Shown here: positions 18,901 to 28,395 of the stretch, piece by piece
Position numbering within the stretch: position 1 is the first letter of the stretch
Layout: each line of letters starts with the position of its first letter
Source: a virus
Direction: 5' to 3' (one strand)
DNA: 64,000 nt
Virus record (IMG/VR): IMGVR_UViG_3300034283_000433
Coordinates: 1 to 64,000 of that record
Notes under the pieces: generated by a model
Told to the model about the DNA's origin: nothing
Database searches by the model: none
What the model saw: only the letters and a program-made list of their open reading frames with translations
Position numbers and translations under genes: made by a program

Positions 18901-21900
18901 TTCTGTTAAGTCTTCTGATATTAAAGCAGATTGAGCACCAAAACCTCTTGAAGTTGTAAGCAATGATTCTGCAACAGTTCCTGCTTCACCTTTATTTCTA
19001 AGCAAGTTTATTAATGTAGTCTGATTTTCTATTCCACCAAGCTTAATATTTTTATATTTATTTTTAATATTACTAATTAAACCAGTTTTTTCAATAGACT
19101 CTTGTGCTCTTTTCTTTGCATTTATATTATACGCAAATGAAGCAGCCGCATCAGCTTCCGTTCTAGCGTTTTCTTTAGCTGTTTGTTTTGCTGATTTTCT
19201 AGTACCACCTTCTTGTTGTAATGCAAGTTGTTTTCTTACAGCAATAATAGGCTGTGCTCCCATAGCTGATTTAGCAGCCTGTGGTTTACCTCTTTGTCCA
19301 AGTGGTGTTTGATTGGCTTCTTTTGAAGCAGGTATAAAGCTAGGAGCAATATCTCTAACGTCGTAAAACTTATTAAATATACCTATAGGAGTACCTGTAA
19401 CTACAAATGGATAAGAAGGGTGATTCTTAAATCTATTGTCTGTTCTAGTATCTACAATAGGACTATTTTTATCAATTTGTATAGCAGCTACAATATCACC
19501 ATATTCTGCACTTTTAACAAGAGGGTCATTGGATATATCAAGCGCTGTCTCTAATCTTGGAATACCAAAGTTCTTTTCTGTAAATGCACTAAATACTTTT
19601 TTAGTAAAACCACCTCTTTGGTCGTAGCTAAATTTAGAAGGGCCTTCTATAGGCATTAAATTTTCTAAATCTGCAATAGACTCTATACTTGTCTTCTTAC
19701 CTTTGCTTGCTAATAATTGTCTAAATGTTTGACCTTTCTTAACATTAGTATCTAACTTGCTGTCAAGATACTTTGCTAAATCTTTTTCTGCAACACCTTT
19801 ATCTATTGCATTGTAAAATTCGCCAATCATATATCCGTAGAAGTCATAACTTCCAGTAATACCTTCTTCTTTTTGTGACATTATAAGCCCTACGCCATCA
19901 CTTGCTTTTGCTCTGTTTAAAAACTTCTGAGCTGCAGCTTTTGTAGTAAATGCCCATACACCTGTACCATCTTGATATGAATAACCAACGCCTCCGTTAA
20001 ACTCGTGAACATATCCACTAGGTGATTTAACAAAAGCAGAAACAGCTTTATCTGCAGCGAATATAAATGCGTTAGCACCATCAATATCACTTATATCTAT
20101 AAACTTAAGATTCTTTTCGTCAAAGTTTCTTTCAGCTATTTCTAAATTTAATCCTTCTTTGTTAGGGCCTCTTTCAGTAGGCTTTATGTTACCAGCATTA
20201 ATTACAATAGTATCAGAAGTAATACCAGCCTCTGTTGCAGAACCTGAAGTTTCACTAACTATTATAATTTCTTTTCCTGTTTGGAATGCTTCTTTAATCT
20301 TTGCAGCTATAGACTTGATATCGTCTAAAGAATTAATATCTGTGCCTAATCCTATAATATCTAAGAATCCTCTAATTACGTCTAAGATATTCTGCATTAC
20401 AGTAGGCTGGTCTACAGGTAGTTCAATTTGTCCGTCTGCAACTCTAGCTATAAATTCTACAATAGCTTCTGACTTTACAGTATCGTCTCCGTAGATAGAA
20501 TAGCCATCGCCAAAAGCTAATACACCATTTACACCATCAAGAGTTTCACTAAGGTCTCTCAATTGATTGTACAACGTACCAACAGCTTCTGAGTTTTGCT
20601 CTGCTATAATATTGATAATAGGATGAGCTCCTTCGTGGAATATTGTAGATGTTTTAGCCTTTTTAGCAATATTCTCCGCATTAAGATATATAATATCATT
20701 CTCTGGGTCAAATGCTCCATTAGAGCCTCTTAAGTCCCTTTCTCTTTGTTTACTTACTGTTTCTCCATTGTCCAACTCTTGTTGTAACAAAGTATTACCA
20801 TACTCTTGAACCGTAGGTATAACAGCTATTTTAAGATTTGGCTTGATACTTTTTAATGCAGATACGACATTCGCTGCTCTATTGATAACGCCATCTATTA
20901 AAGACCTAGGTCTATCTATGGTTGATGTTGCTGCATTTTGAGCGTCAATAACTATTTTTTGTTGTTGCGTCTTGCTGCCGAAAGCGCTATAGCGATTATC
21001 TGTTTCATTGGACGCTTGGTTTTGGATGCCTTGAGTTCCCTGATATTGGCTGATACTGCTTGTTGCTGTGCTTTCTTGCCCTTCGCTGATTGTAGTGGCA
21101 TATTGTTTATTTTTAATATTTAATCCTGTCTTATCATCAACCTCTTCTGTAAGAGGGTCGTCAGATGCTTGCGCTCTGCTGATTCTCTCGTTTACTTGCT
21201 CTAACTCAGTATTTAATGCATTTAACGCACTAATGTTAGTTTCTGGCGTATTCTTTATTTGCTCTTGTAAGGCTTCTGCCTTCATAGTCAAACCAGCTAC
21301 TGTAGGTACAGCATCTTGGTTAGACACCATAACCTTAGCCTTTGTGTCTCTAAACTTATTTACATCGTCTACTGCCTTTTTAGCTGTACCTTCTGGAACT
21401 AAGCCTGTTTGTTCCATAGCTACCATATTATTGTAGATAGTCTGATTATCTAAGTTTGATATAGCATTGTAAGCATATGACTTAACGTACTTAGGTACTG
21501 ATACAGCACCACCAATAGCAGCAAATCCAAGTTGAGTTAAAAACTCCGCCTTGAACTGCTCCTCAGCTGAATCATCCGAACCTCCTCTAACCTTTTCCAT
21601 AGAGTATGCAACAGCACCATCTAAAAAGCCAGATAAGGCCAATTCCTTGCCATTTGAAGCTGCATCTTTTAAGAATGCCTTAGTAGCTTGCCCAAAAGAT
21701 TTAAGGTCTCTAGCAGGCGCTAAATCAGCAAATTTGTTTAATACCTTGTTACCCAAGTATTGACTCACTGCTCCCTCTGCAGCACCAGTTAATAATGGCA
21801 CTTTGCTATTCCAAAAATTAGTAGCTACTTCGTATGCATCGTCGTCTGAAAGTCCACTCTGTTTAGCTTTTTGGAATGCCTGATTCATACTGTCAAATTG

Positions 21901-22833
21901 CTGTCTCTTACCTTGCACAGCACCGACAACAGCAGGTGATAACATTTGGCCTAATCCAGGGATTGCGCCTACAGTTATACCCGTAGCAATGTCTGGCATA
22001 ACGCCACCCATCATAGAAGCTGTTTCTGCGAATGCTCCACGTCTTTCCATACCAACAGTGCCTAAATCTTTATCCATTGGTCTGTCAATATATCTTGTCT
22101 TATTAGGCTTTCCAGCCTCTCCTATAGTAGGTATTTGAACTCTCTTGCTACCTTTCATAAACGAAATCTGCTCGTCTTTGTCCATCATATCAAAGTCAGC
22201 TACCTGAGAATTTGCATTTAGTGTATTTTGTACACCATCTATAAAGTTGGCAATAGTGCCATCTATAACATTCTTAAGTACAGGGAATCCTTTGTCATCT
22301 TTAGCAATACGTAATTCTCCTTTCTTAAATCTAGATAAAAAATCCTCTTTCTTTTGAGCTACGAATACGTCTCTCATTGGCATATCAGCAGGAAGCTGAT
22401 TAGCATATAATTTAGCCTGATTGTCTATAGCTATCAATGCATTTTCGTATGTATTAATATTAGCCTTAGACTTCTCAAGTACGATTCCTTTTGGCTTTTC
22501 TCCTGTAACCTCTTTAGCTTTTACAACAGGCTTAACAGCTTCTACTCTAGGCTTCATTTCAGCCATAGCAGCAGCTTCTACATCTTTCATTGAAAATGCA
22601 GGTTTAGCCTCTTGTTTAGCTTGTTCTTTTTGTACGGGAAGTTGACCAGCCCTTGCAGCTTTAAATAATGGCTGTACAGATGGAGCACCCTTCTTTAAGG
22701 TATTCAAATAGTTTGCTCTAAGTAATTCGCTTACACTAGAGTATCCAGTTCTTCTATCTTTTGGATTAGTAGGGCCTTGACTATTGCCTTCGCTATTGTA
22801 ATCAACGGTTTCGTCTGTAGTATTTTCAGCCAT
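15994..22833 (-). CDS. Giant polyvalent virion protein with metallopeptidase-like and LPD38-like regions
   Basis: 2279 aa. Order of regions: a low-complexity K/A/P N-terminus; a hydrophobic segment (about 280-320, MPDIATGITVGAIPGLGQML); a zinc-protease-like motif HEGAH near residue 733; a mid domain (about 900-1030); a helical region; and near residue 1830 a stretch ARRSSDFARGGSIIKPASRL like the LPD38 domain of large phage polyvalent proteins, followed by a membrane-like segment. Such proteins are packed in the capsid and ejected with the DNA to protect or remodel. No RNA polymerase motif is seen. A TAGATTTG box is at 22863-22856. Confidence 0.75.
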   Translation of the reverse strand: MAENTTDETVDYNSEGNSQGPTNPKDRRTGYSSVSELLRANYLNTLKKGAPSVQPLFKAARAGQLPVQKEQAKQEAKPAFSMKDVEAAAMAEMKPRVEAVKPVVKAKEVTGEKPKGIVLEKSKANINTYENALIAIDNQAKLYANQLPADMPMRDVFVAQKKEDFLSRFKKGELRIAKDDKGFPVLKNVIDGTIANFIDGVQNTLNANSQVADFDMMDKDEQISFMKGSKRVQIPTIGEAGKPNKTRYIDRPMDKDLGTVGMERRGAFAETASMMGGVMPDIATGITVGAIPGLGQMLSPAVVGAVQGKRQQFDSMNQAFQKAKQSGLSDDDAYEVATNFWNSKVPLLTGAAEGAVSQYLGNKVLNKFADLAPARDLKSFGQATKAFLKDAASNGKELALSGFLDGAVAYSMEKVRGGSDDSAEEQFKAEFLTQLGFAAIGGAVSVPKYVKSYAYNAISNLDNQTIYNNMVAMEQTGLVPEGTAKKAVDDVNKFRDTKAKVMVSNQDAVPTVAGLTMKAEALQEQIKNTPETNISALNALNTELEQVNERISRAQASDDPLTEEVDDKTGLNIKNKQYATTISEGQESTATSSISQYQGTQGIQNQASNETDNRYSAFGSKTQQQKIVIDAQNAATSTIDRPRSLIDGVINRAANVVSALKSIKPNLKIAVIPTVQEYGNTLLQQELDNGETVSKQRERDLRGSNGAFDPENDIIYLNAENIAKKAKTSTIFHEGAHPIINIIAEQNSEAVGTLYNQLRDLSETLDGVNGVLAFGDGYSIYGDDTVKSEAIVEFIARVADGQIELPVDQPTVMQNILDVIRGFLDIIGLGTDINSLDDIKSIAAKIKEAFQTGKEIIIVSETSGSATEAGITSDTIVINAGNIKPTERGPNKEGLNLEIAERNFDEKNLKFIDISDIDGANAFIFAADKAVSAFVKSPSGYVHEFNGGVGYSYQDGTGVWAFTTKAAAQKFLNRAKASDGVGLIMSQKEEGITGSYDFYGYMIGEFYNAIDKGVAEKDLAKYLDSKLDTNVKKGQTFRQLLASKGKKTSIESIADLENLMPIEGPSKFSYDQRGGFTKKVFSAFTEKNFGIPRLETALDISNDPLVKSAEYGDIVAAIQIDKNSPIVDTRTDNRFKNHPSYPFVVTGTPIGIFNKFYDVRDIAPSFIPASKEANQTPLGQRGKPQAAKSAMGAQPIIAVRKQLALQQEGGTRKSAKQTAKENARTEADAAASFAYNINAKKRAQESIEKTGLISNIKNKYKNIKLGGIENQTTLINLLRNKGEAGTVAESLLTTSRGFGAQSALISEDLTEAVYGGLSDKNDIEILGSKTSEVELLNQIISARRIVAIQNMIEDKFNELQAMRAQMKKLRSKAKKEALQVRIDATVEYLQGRKVLGRKYNPQTQTTTEYLQNYQVGSTVDATGKKVADNAGFAKKRIELLQKEIDNVAMFDGATFEDLNNRADKMFNTFKKLMDEKLENGIASKEQHEFYTKYDYVPITYIEKILQEENPEYARVVSKNPNQLRKAVLTGGAEGDILTDYENVFQVFAAGHYKSISNNRAALGLVKFAESIPDNGMIQIVNPLVDDEGEVRLDMEGNPVYPKAPEGKSYIFYYEDGQKKALLADNEITKQWNAKYRQSDEINTLANITFASLAQKIFTGKNPGFGIFQMIALDPITAAVATNVFAPSVPVAYAQIALGGVDKVGWRGSIQQVIKRGDKYRLAAKWGAFTEMNAGKELESSLLSKDVVDGDNYEKLINNASKYSSKPVEFIDKLIDATGLGKVSDVTEKATRLIIFDRARVVFTEKFAKENGRQPNTSEMNDIYAKAAHEARRSSDFARGGSIIKPASRLIIYLNSTVRTGVSVTDQIKKNPGRAAYQLAEMLSIGGMLTAYSAGVLNMAWEDEEEKKKKKAAWDALSEYQKLNYLNIYVGGNVPERAFVKVPLPPVYKNFWVAGMMGFESKVNNAIYSKADYVGAIANANPFGDITEIPAKLPPGAAAMMAYNNLDLFTKRQLVKDEADIPDSIEGATDEAVSTFYKKVGSATGLSPARMQAAGQKIYGQPERNPLIYIPKIAFETAIELASGAPVSIKNDIEKDWKGAIFNGLSLQKRMFSGTPNYYKSLIEGDLLEIEHLRSKAFGALLANKKGSQEEYDNYNKQIENKFAEIIKTLEPVKKDYPSLYSKLVTLSSDKRGGIAGNISKSVSADMKRKYIQKNYDQNVYQAYIINDAKIRAKYIFDQASDMDAKEKSNYFGLLYNLGLMNADNPTGIEYMKLAQPKNK

Positions 22834-22855
22834 ATTTACGTATGAATTATATACG

Positions 22856-22863
22856 CAAATCTA
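22856..22863 (-). promoter_or_regulatory. TAGATTTG box before the polyvalent protein gene
   Basis: TAGATTTG on the minus strand, about 23 nt before the ATG of the 2279-aa protein. Confidence 0.45.
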
Positions 22864-22884
22864 AGATTTTTTGCCTAGATATTA

Positions 22885-24111
22885 CTATTGTGGGATGGAA
22901 CCTGGCTTATATCCTCTTTGTGCTGCAAGTTGTATATAAGATGCTCTAGCCTTATCAATCATATCTTGAGTGATACCCATATCTTCTAAATCTTCTGTAC
23001 TATATAGGTTACCTCCAGTTTCCAAAATAAGTCTCAATGTAGATGCATTAGCACCAGAATTCTTTCCTAATATCTTATCTCTAGCCATCTTTAATCTCGC
23101 TTGAGTTGCCTTATCATTCATATTCAACTTTAATGCAGCAAGTTTAGCATTAAACTCTTTCATTGAAACAGAAGTACCTAAAGTATTTCTATCTAAGTAA
23201 CCTCTATTTGCAGCTATTACCATTGCAGGAGAAGCTTTTGTAATATCACCTTGTAACTCAGGATATGCTGTAAGTATTTTGTCAGCTGTTTTCTTAGCTA
23301 ATTGTTTAGCTATCAAAGAGTCTGTATCTGTAGCAGCAGAACCTAAAGAAGCCTGAAGTGCGGCCTTTTGGTCTACAGCAGCATTTTTAATTAATGCGTC
23401 TGCATTTAATGCATCGGTAACTCTACCTAAAACAGCGTATTGGTCTTTTATTGTAAATTGCTCCTTCTCTGGTACACTAACAACTTGATATCCTTTCTCT
23501 CCCTTTGTGCCTATTTCAATATCAAAACTCTTTCCTGGAACATCTACGCTTCCTTTATTTTCCTTAATACCCTTTAAAGCACCATCTAAAGTAGTAAAGT
23601 CTCTTTCATTAGCCTTAAAGTTATATGCAGTAGGAGCTTTTATTTCATCAAAATTAATCTGGTCAATAGGCTTTGTTTTAAGCAACATCATAGTTTGATT
23701 CATATCGTCTGGTAAAGCATATCCAGAATTAGTCATTCTATCTGCATATTTTACCATATCTCCAAGTATACTAGCGCCTTTTGCAGAGTCTGTGTATACC
23801 TTATTCAACTTACCTCTAACAGCATCTAATTCAGCTTGTTTAGCTGATATTTTTTCTGTATTAGCACCGCCTCTATTTAACTTATTAAACTCAATAGCTT
23901 TTTTTCTGTACTCGTCAAAAGCAGTTGCAAACAAAGGAATATCCTTTGGCATCATTTTGCCAGTGTCATAAGTACTTTTAAAATCGTCAATTTCTCTTCT
24001 TACGATAGCCTCTCTTTGCATTCTAAATTGAGCCGCTTGTTGCAAACCTTGGGCAATACTTTGCCCTATTCCCGAAAAATCTACTGGTGCTACTCTAAAA
24101 TCAATTGCCAT
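22885..24111 (-). CDS. Internal virion protein, helical
   Basis: 408 aa, predicted mostly alpha-helical, starting MAIDFRVAPVDFSGIGQSIA and rich in Lys/Ala/Asp. It lies between the giant polyvalent protein and a Gln/Met/Ala-rich protein, the position occupied by ejection (internal core) proteins in podoviruses. No enzyme motif seen. Role inferred from position and composition. Confidence 0.6.
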   Translation of the reverse strand: MAIDFRVAPVDFSGIGQSIAQGLQQAAQFRMQREAIVRREIDDFKSTYDTGKMMPKDIPLFATAFDEYRKKAIEFNKLNRGGANTEKISAKQAELDAVRGKLNKVYTDSAKGASILGDMVKYADRMTNSGYALPDDMNQTMMLLKTKPIDQINFDEIKAPTAYNFKANERDFTTLDGALKGIKENKGSVDVPGKSFDIEIGTKGEKGYQVVSVPEKEQFTIKDQYAVLGRVTDALNADALIKNAAVDQKAALQASLGSAATDTDSLIAKQLAKKTADKILTAYPELQGDITKASPAMVIAANRGYLDRNTLGTSVSMKEFNAKLAALKLNMNDKATQARLKMARDKILGKNSGANASTLRLILETGGNLYSTEDLEDMGITQDMIDKARASYIQLAAQRGYKPGSIPQ

Positions 24112-24130
24112 TTATGTTATATTTTATATT

Positions 24131-24823
24131 TTAAGCTCCTGGAGGTTTTCCTAAAAATGCACCTGCTACTTGAGCCGCGCCTTGTATAGCTGTACTTAAT
24201 GTTTGATTTAATCTACTTCTTTCCGCTACACCTTTATTAATCAACGCTTCATTCTTCATTTGTTGAAGACCAAGAACGTCTCTACCATATTGCATTTTAA
24301 CGCCAATATTTGACATCTGATTTTCTCTTTTCATCATAGCATTTTGAGCAGCTAATCTTAATGCAAAATCACTTGAACTAGCAGCTAAACCTGGAATACC
24401 AGCTAATGCAGAGCGTCTAGTTCCTAATGCTCTAAGAGCAGTGCTCATACCTCTAGATTGCTCTTGCATAGCTAATTGTTGAGACGCTGCATCCATCCCC
24501 TGATTTGCCATAGCATTAGACTGAGCTAAAGCTTGTTGCTGTTCAGGAGTCATATCCATATTCATTAAATTCTGCATACCTTGCTCTTCCATTTGTTTAG
24601 CTCTCTTAACTTTTTGAATATGTCTTTGGCCAGCTCCTATTAAAGCTCCAAGTCCACCAGTAAGCGCAACTCCACCAGCTGTCTGAAAAAAGGTTTTTTT
24701 GTATTTTTCTGGCGAAACAGAGTAATTCTGATTAGCACTTGTGTTTACTCCTGCAATACCTGGCGTGCCCATTGTATTTGTTACACTTGATGAAGGGACA
24801 CCCAAATTATATTTTTCAGCCAT
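24131..24823 (-). CDS. Internal virion protein with membrane-like segment
   Basis: 230 aa. A glycine-rich hydrophobic segment (about 49-68, TAGGVALTGGLGALIGAG) is followed by a long Met/Gln/Ala-rich helical region (MDMTPEQQQALAQSNAMANQ). This layout resembles the small ejection proteins of podoviruses (T7 gp14-like), which enter the host envelope during DNA delivery. The comparison is structural only. Confidence 0.6.
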   Translation of the reverse strand: MAEKYNLGVPSSSVTNTMGTPGIAGVNTSANQNYSVSPEKYKKTFFQTAGGVALTGGLGALIGAGQRHIQKVKRAKQMEEQGMQNLMNMDMTPEQQQALAQSNAMANQGMDAASQQLAMQEQSRGMSTALRALGTRRSALAGIPGLAASSSDFALRLAAQNAMMKRENQMSNIGVKMQYGRDVLGLQQMKNEALINKGVAERSRLNQTLSTAIQGAAQVAGAFLGKPPGA

Positions 24824-24824
24824 T

Positions 24825-27800
24825 TTATCTATTATTTAAAGGTTGTTGTATTCCTAATTCTACGTAGTACAAATCTACTAAACTTTGCGGATTTACTGGC
24901 TTTAAGTTTAATTCAACCCAGCTACCTTTCAAAGGCCTTCCGTTTAGTAATCCTCCTGGGCTTAACATATCTCTCTTAAATGCAGCGTGATACTTGTCGT
25001 CTTTAATTCTAAAGTCAGACTGTACAAGCTGTGATTGTTGAGCCATATTAGTATTTACATCCCCTTGCGTAGGAGCAACCCAAGTAGTATTGCCTAATGT
25101 AGTTATAGTATTGTAATGCTTTTTGATGCTTTGACCATCATTGAAAATAATCTTTATACTAGGGCTTTTCTGTTCTTCATAGAAGTTAGCATAGTTAGTA
25201 GTATTGTTATGCACCCATAGCTCCCCATTTTTCCAAGTAATAATCAAATTACCAACAGAGTCTATCCACTCTGGGAAGTAGTCATAAAACGCACTATATG
25301 CGTTTCTAGTCTCAGAGAATCCAAATGTATAGTCTGGCAGTACAGTTGAGCTACCTTGCATAGCTGTAATGTACTCCTCTTCAAATAAGTCATACACTCC
25401 TAAAATCTTTGCATACCCTCCGTTACCAAACTTATCTGGGTAGTCTGTTTTTTGATATTTAGCTATCTTATCTGTAAAGAAAAAGTGTGCTTTATATAAT
25501 TCAGTTATAGAAGTAATTCCATCATTAGACAGTCTAATCTGAGCACCTAAAACAGGGTCTATAAAATAGTCAGCAATAGGCGAAGAAGCTAAAGAACAAT
25601 ACTGCTCTCCTATGCCATACTCACCTTTATAGTACTGAATCTTATTTACGATTTCTGAGCTTTGAGAAACAACGCTATTACCATCTGCTGTTTGTAGCAT
25701 ATTTTGAAGGATAGGTACTACTCCACACGCTCTATTTTGGAATACTCTTAGTTGATTATCCCTTAATTTAAATCTTTGTATATCACCCTTTTGTCTGTCG
25801 TACTCATCAAGATTTTCTGGTAAAAACTTATTTGTATTGTTTATACTTGTACTACTTTGATACTCAAGAGAATATCTTATAGTCGTTGGAAAATATGTTT
25901 CTCTTGCATACTCATCTTCTACAAATGTTCTTCCATTACCATCTAGCTTAGACTCATACTTATCAGATATAGACATATCTATAATTGAATGTCCGTTACT
26001 TCTTAGTCTTGAATAAACATCGCCTTTATACAAATAGTATTGAGCAGCCTGTGCAGGTGTAGCTTGACCAGGGTTCTGTATTACTTGATTTTTAAGAGAA
26101 CCTTCGTGTACTAAATTTCCGTTAGCATCTGTTATGATATTGTAATTTTCTCCAAACTCATAATAAACTTGGTCGCTATAAGACGAATTGGTAAATGGCT
26201 TATACGCTTCAATATAGTATATAACAGAGTTGTTTGGGTTTGTAGGCCAAGTACTCATAAATGCACTTGTATTATCGTACTGAATCTTAATCCAATAACC
26301 TGGTGTTTTAGTTCCGTCTGTACTCTCTGTTAATACTTCAATAATTGGAACTTCATAGCCATTATAGGTAGATTGTCCAAAAGCTCCGTGTATGATGACT
26401 CTATCCCCTTTTGTATATTCATAAATAGGGAATCCAGCATTATTCTGATTATAAGCCAATATGTTCATATAAGCATAAGTAGAATCCTTATAAACGAAAT
26501 TTGTAGTAGCCCACACAAAATTGCTATTTGTCAAGTTCTTTGTTCTTACAAATGAAAATGATTTAGCCCAAGATGGTGGCTTATGAGAAATATTAAATTT
26601 AATTCTAGGGTATGGTATTATTGGGTCTGTACCTAAGCCTAAAGTTGTAACAGATAAGCTAGGTGTCATAAACCTCATTTCTGTATTTGTAACAACTCCG
26701 TTTGTAACACCAAACTCATCAAAGTATACTAAGCCAAACTTGTATAAAGAAGAATGCTTGTAAATTGAAATATTGGTATCTGGTATAGCATCAGGATTAA
26801 TCAACGTTACAGTAGCTGTACCTGTTACAGACCATTGTAATGTATTGGCTGTAAATGGATAAACTATAGTAAATCCATTTGTTATAGCATCTGTATTTAA
26901 TTCCGACTCGTTGCCTATTATACCAGAAAAATAAGTAATAACATCATTTATTGTTTTCCCAGTCGTTACTGTATAAGAATAAGAATAGTTCTTAGTAGTA
27001 GCAACAGGGATTCCTCCAGTACCTGTTAAATAAAACAATCTAACTGTCATCGCTATTATGTCACCAACGGCAGGTATACCAGTGAATGTAAATGACCACG
27101 CTGAACCATTACTTTTACCTGTAACAACTAAAGGATTAGAAGGCTTTACAGTATCTATAGTCTTAGATATAGAAAGTGTTTCACTAAAAGTATTACCCTC
27201 TGTAATTCCTCCGTAAGCTAAAACATTACCATTTAATAACTCCTGTGTATTTGCTTTTTTAGGCACATAATCAAACAGCTGTGTGCTATCAGATAATCCG
27301 ACAATAGAATACAATTGGTCGTTATAGAAATTATAAACGCTAGTTGAATTATCTGGAATAGAGTTCTTTGCCTTGTCTATAACAGTAGCAAGCATTCTAT
27401 CAGAGAATACAGATGCTACACTCTCTCTTACAGATATTTCAATCTTAGTTACATCTCTCTGCCCTGTCTTGTAAAATACGTTTATTGCGTTGTTTACCGC
27501 AGCTGTAGATAGCGTTATATCCGTAACTCCTGGAGGAGGCACAAGCGCACTCCAAGGGCCCCAAGTAGATTTTGTATCATCTCTATAAACCCATCTATAA
27601 CTAAATTGGAATAACTTACTAGCTAGGTTATTTGAAGTAGAACTAGGCTCTGTAGCATAGTTGCATACAGGAGCTAATCCAGGTACTTTTCTACTAACAG
27701 TCAGGTATTCTTTTTTCCAGTTACTTCCGTATACATTAGCAGCTATTCTATTAGTTCCTGCTGGTCTATCTAAACCAGTATCCTTTATGTTTATTTTCAT

Positions 27801-28070
27801 TGGTCTATTCTTCCTGTCTGTCCAATGAAGCACATCTCCGTCTTGTTCTGTTCTATATAATATATTTACTGAGGCTACTGGGAACTTTGGGTCAAACTCA
27901 AATAAGTCCTCTTGGCTGTCTATAAAAGAAATAAGCAAAGGCTCAATAACGTTTGTCTTAAGATTGTATACATATATGCCATTATAACCAGCAGAGTTGT
28001 AATTAAAATAAAACACCCTGTGCTTTAATTCGTCATAATGAGACCCTATGCATTGATTGGTAGAAGCCAT
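24825..28070 (-). CDS. Muzzle/tail stabilisation-like protein, lacks the usual N-terminal segment
   Basis: 1081 aa. It starts MASTNQCIGSHYDELKHRVF and continues FNYNSAGYNGIYVYN and GDVLHWTDRKNRPMKINI, matching what I recall of the large stabilisation (muzzle) protein of crAss-like phages, which forms the distal tail plug. In that family a short segment with an MNxDxxxxxxPxxxxxxAxN pattern precedes this point; here the segment is missing, but an isolated 63-aa protein at 32484-32675 matches it. The rest is beta-rich without enzyme motifs. The gene follows the adhesin cassette at 28-32 kb. Confidence 0.7.
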   Translation of the reverse strand: MASTNQCIGSHYDELKHRVFYFNYNSAGYNGIYVYNLKTNVIEPLLISFIDSQEDLFEFDPKFPVASVNILYRTEQDGDVLHWTDRKNRPMKINIKDTGLDRPAGTNRIAANVYGSNWKKEYLTVSRKVPGLAPVCNYATEPSSTSNNLASKLFQFSYRWVYRDDTKSTWGPWSALVPPPGVTDITLSTAAVNNAINVFYKTGQRDVTKIEISVRESVASVFSDRMLATVIDKAKNSIPDNSTSVYNFYNDQLYSIVGLSDSTQLFDYVPKKANTQELLNGNVLAYGGITEGNTFSETLSISKTIDTVKPSNPLVVTGKSNGSAWSFTFTGIPAVGDIIAMTVRLFYLTGTGGIPVATTKNYSYSYTVTTGKTINDVITYFSGIIGNESELNTDAITNGFTIVYPFTANTLQWSVTGTATVTLINPDAIPDTNISIYKHSSLYKFGLVYFDEFGVTNGVVTNTEMRFMTPSLSVTTLGLGTDPIIPYPRIKFNISHKPPSWAKSFSFVRTKNLTNSNFVWATTNFVYKDSTYAYMNILAYNQNNAGFPIYEYTKGDRVIIHGAFGQSTYNGYEVPIIEVLTESTDGTKTPGYWIKIQYDNTSAFMSTWPTNPNNSVIYYIEAYKPFTNSSYSDQVYYEFGENYNIITDANGNLVHEGSLKNQVIQNPGQATPAQAAQYYLYKGDVYSRLRSNGHSIIDMSISDKYESKLDGNGRTFVEDEYARETYFPTTIRYSLEYQSSTSINNTNKFLPENLDEYDRQKGDIQRFKLRDNQLRVFQNRACGVVPILQNMLQTADGNSVVSQSSEIVNKIQYYKGEYGIGEQYCSLASSPIADYFIDPVLGAQIRLSNDGITSITELYKAHFFFTDKIAKYQKTDYPDKFGNGGYAKILGVYDLFEEEYITAMQGSSTVLPDYTFGFSETRNAYSAFYDYFPEWIDSVGNLIITWKNGELWVHNNTTNYANFYEEQKSPSIKIIFNDGQSIKKHYNTITTLGNTTWVAPTQGDVNTNMAQQSQLVQSDFRIKDDKYHAAFKRDMLSPGGLLNGRPLKGSWVELNLKPVNPQSLVDLYYVELGIQQPLNNR

Positions 28071-28073
28071 TTA

Positions 28074-28313
28074 TTAAACTGTTTTAAATCTTAATGTTAT
28101 AAAGTTAGAACAATATTGCGTAAGTGATTGAATCTTAATCTGATATGCAGTATCTGGAACGTCAGTATATTGTTTTGGAGTCCCTGTAACGAATGCTTGA
28201 GCAGTCTTTTCCCACCCAGAAACTAATGCACCAGCATTGTCTAACGCAGTAAGTGTAAAGTTACCTGTATCTAGACCCTGAGTTGTTATTGTAATGCTGA
28301 CTGTTTGTGCCAT
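28074..28313 (-). CDS. Small beta-rich structural protein
   Basis: 79 aa, starting MAQTVSITITTQGLDTGNFT, apparently an all-beta fold. A TATCTTTG box (minus strand, 28345-28338) stands 25 nt before the ATG after a gap of about 80 nt, so transcription of the muzzle-like gene may restart here. No family recognised. Confidence 0.6.
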   Translation of the reverse strand: MAQTVSITITTQGLDTGNFTLTALDNAGALVSGWEKTAQAFVTGTPKQYTDVPDTAYQIKIQSLTQYCSNFITLRFKTV

Positions 28314-28337
28314 ATTTTCTACCGAATTTTAATTGCT

Positions 28338-28345
28338 CAAAGATA
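28338..28345 (-). promoter_or_regulatory. TATCTTTG box before 28074-28313
   Basis: TATCTTTG on the minus strand, about 25 nt before the ATG, at the end of the glycosylation cassette. Confidence 0.5.
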
Positions 28346-28395
28346 CGATTTTATGATATTAGATAAATTGCAAGGAATATACTGAAAATGCCTAA

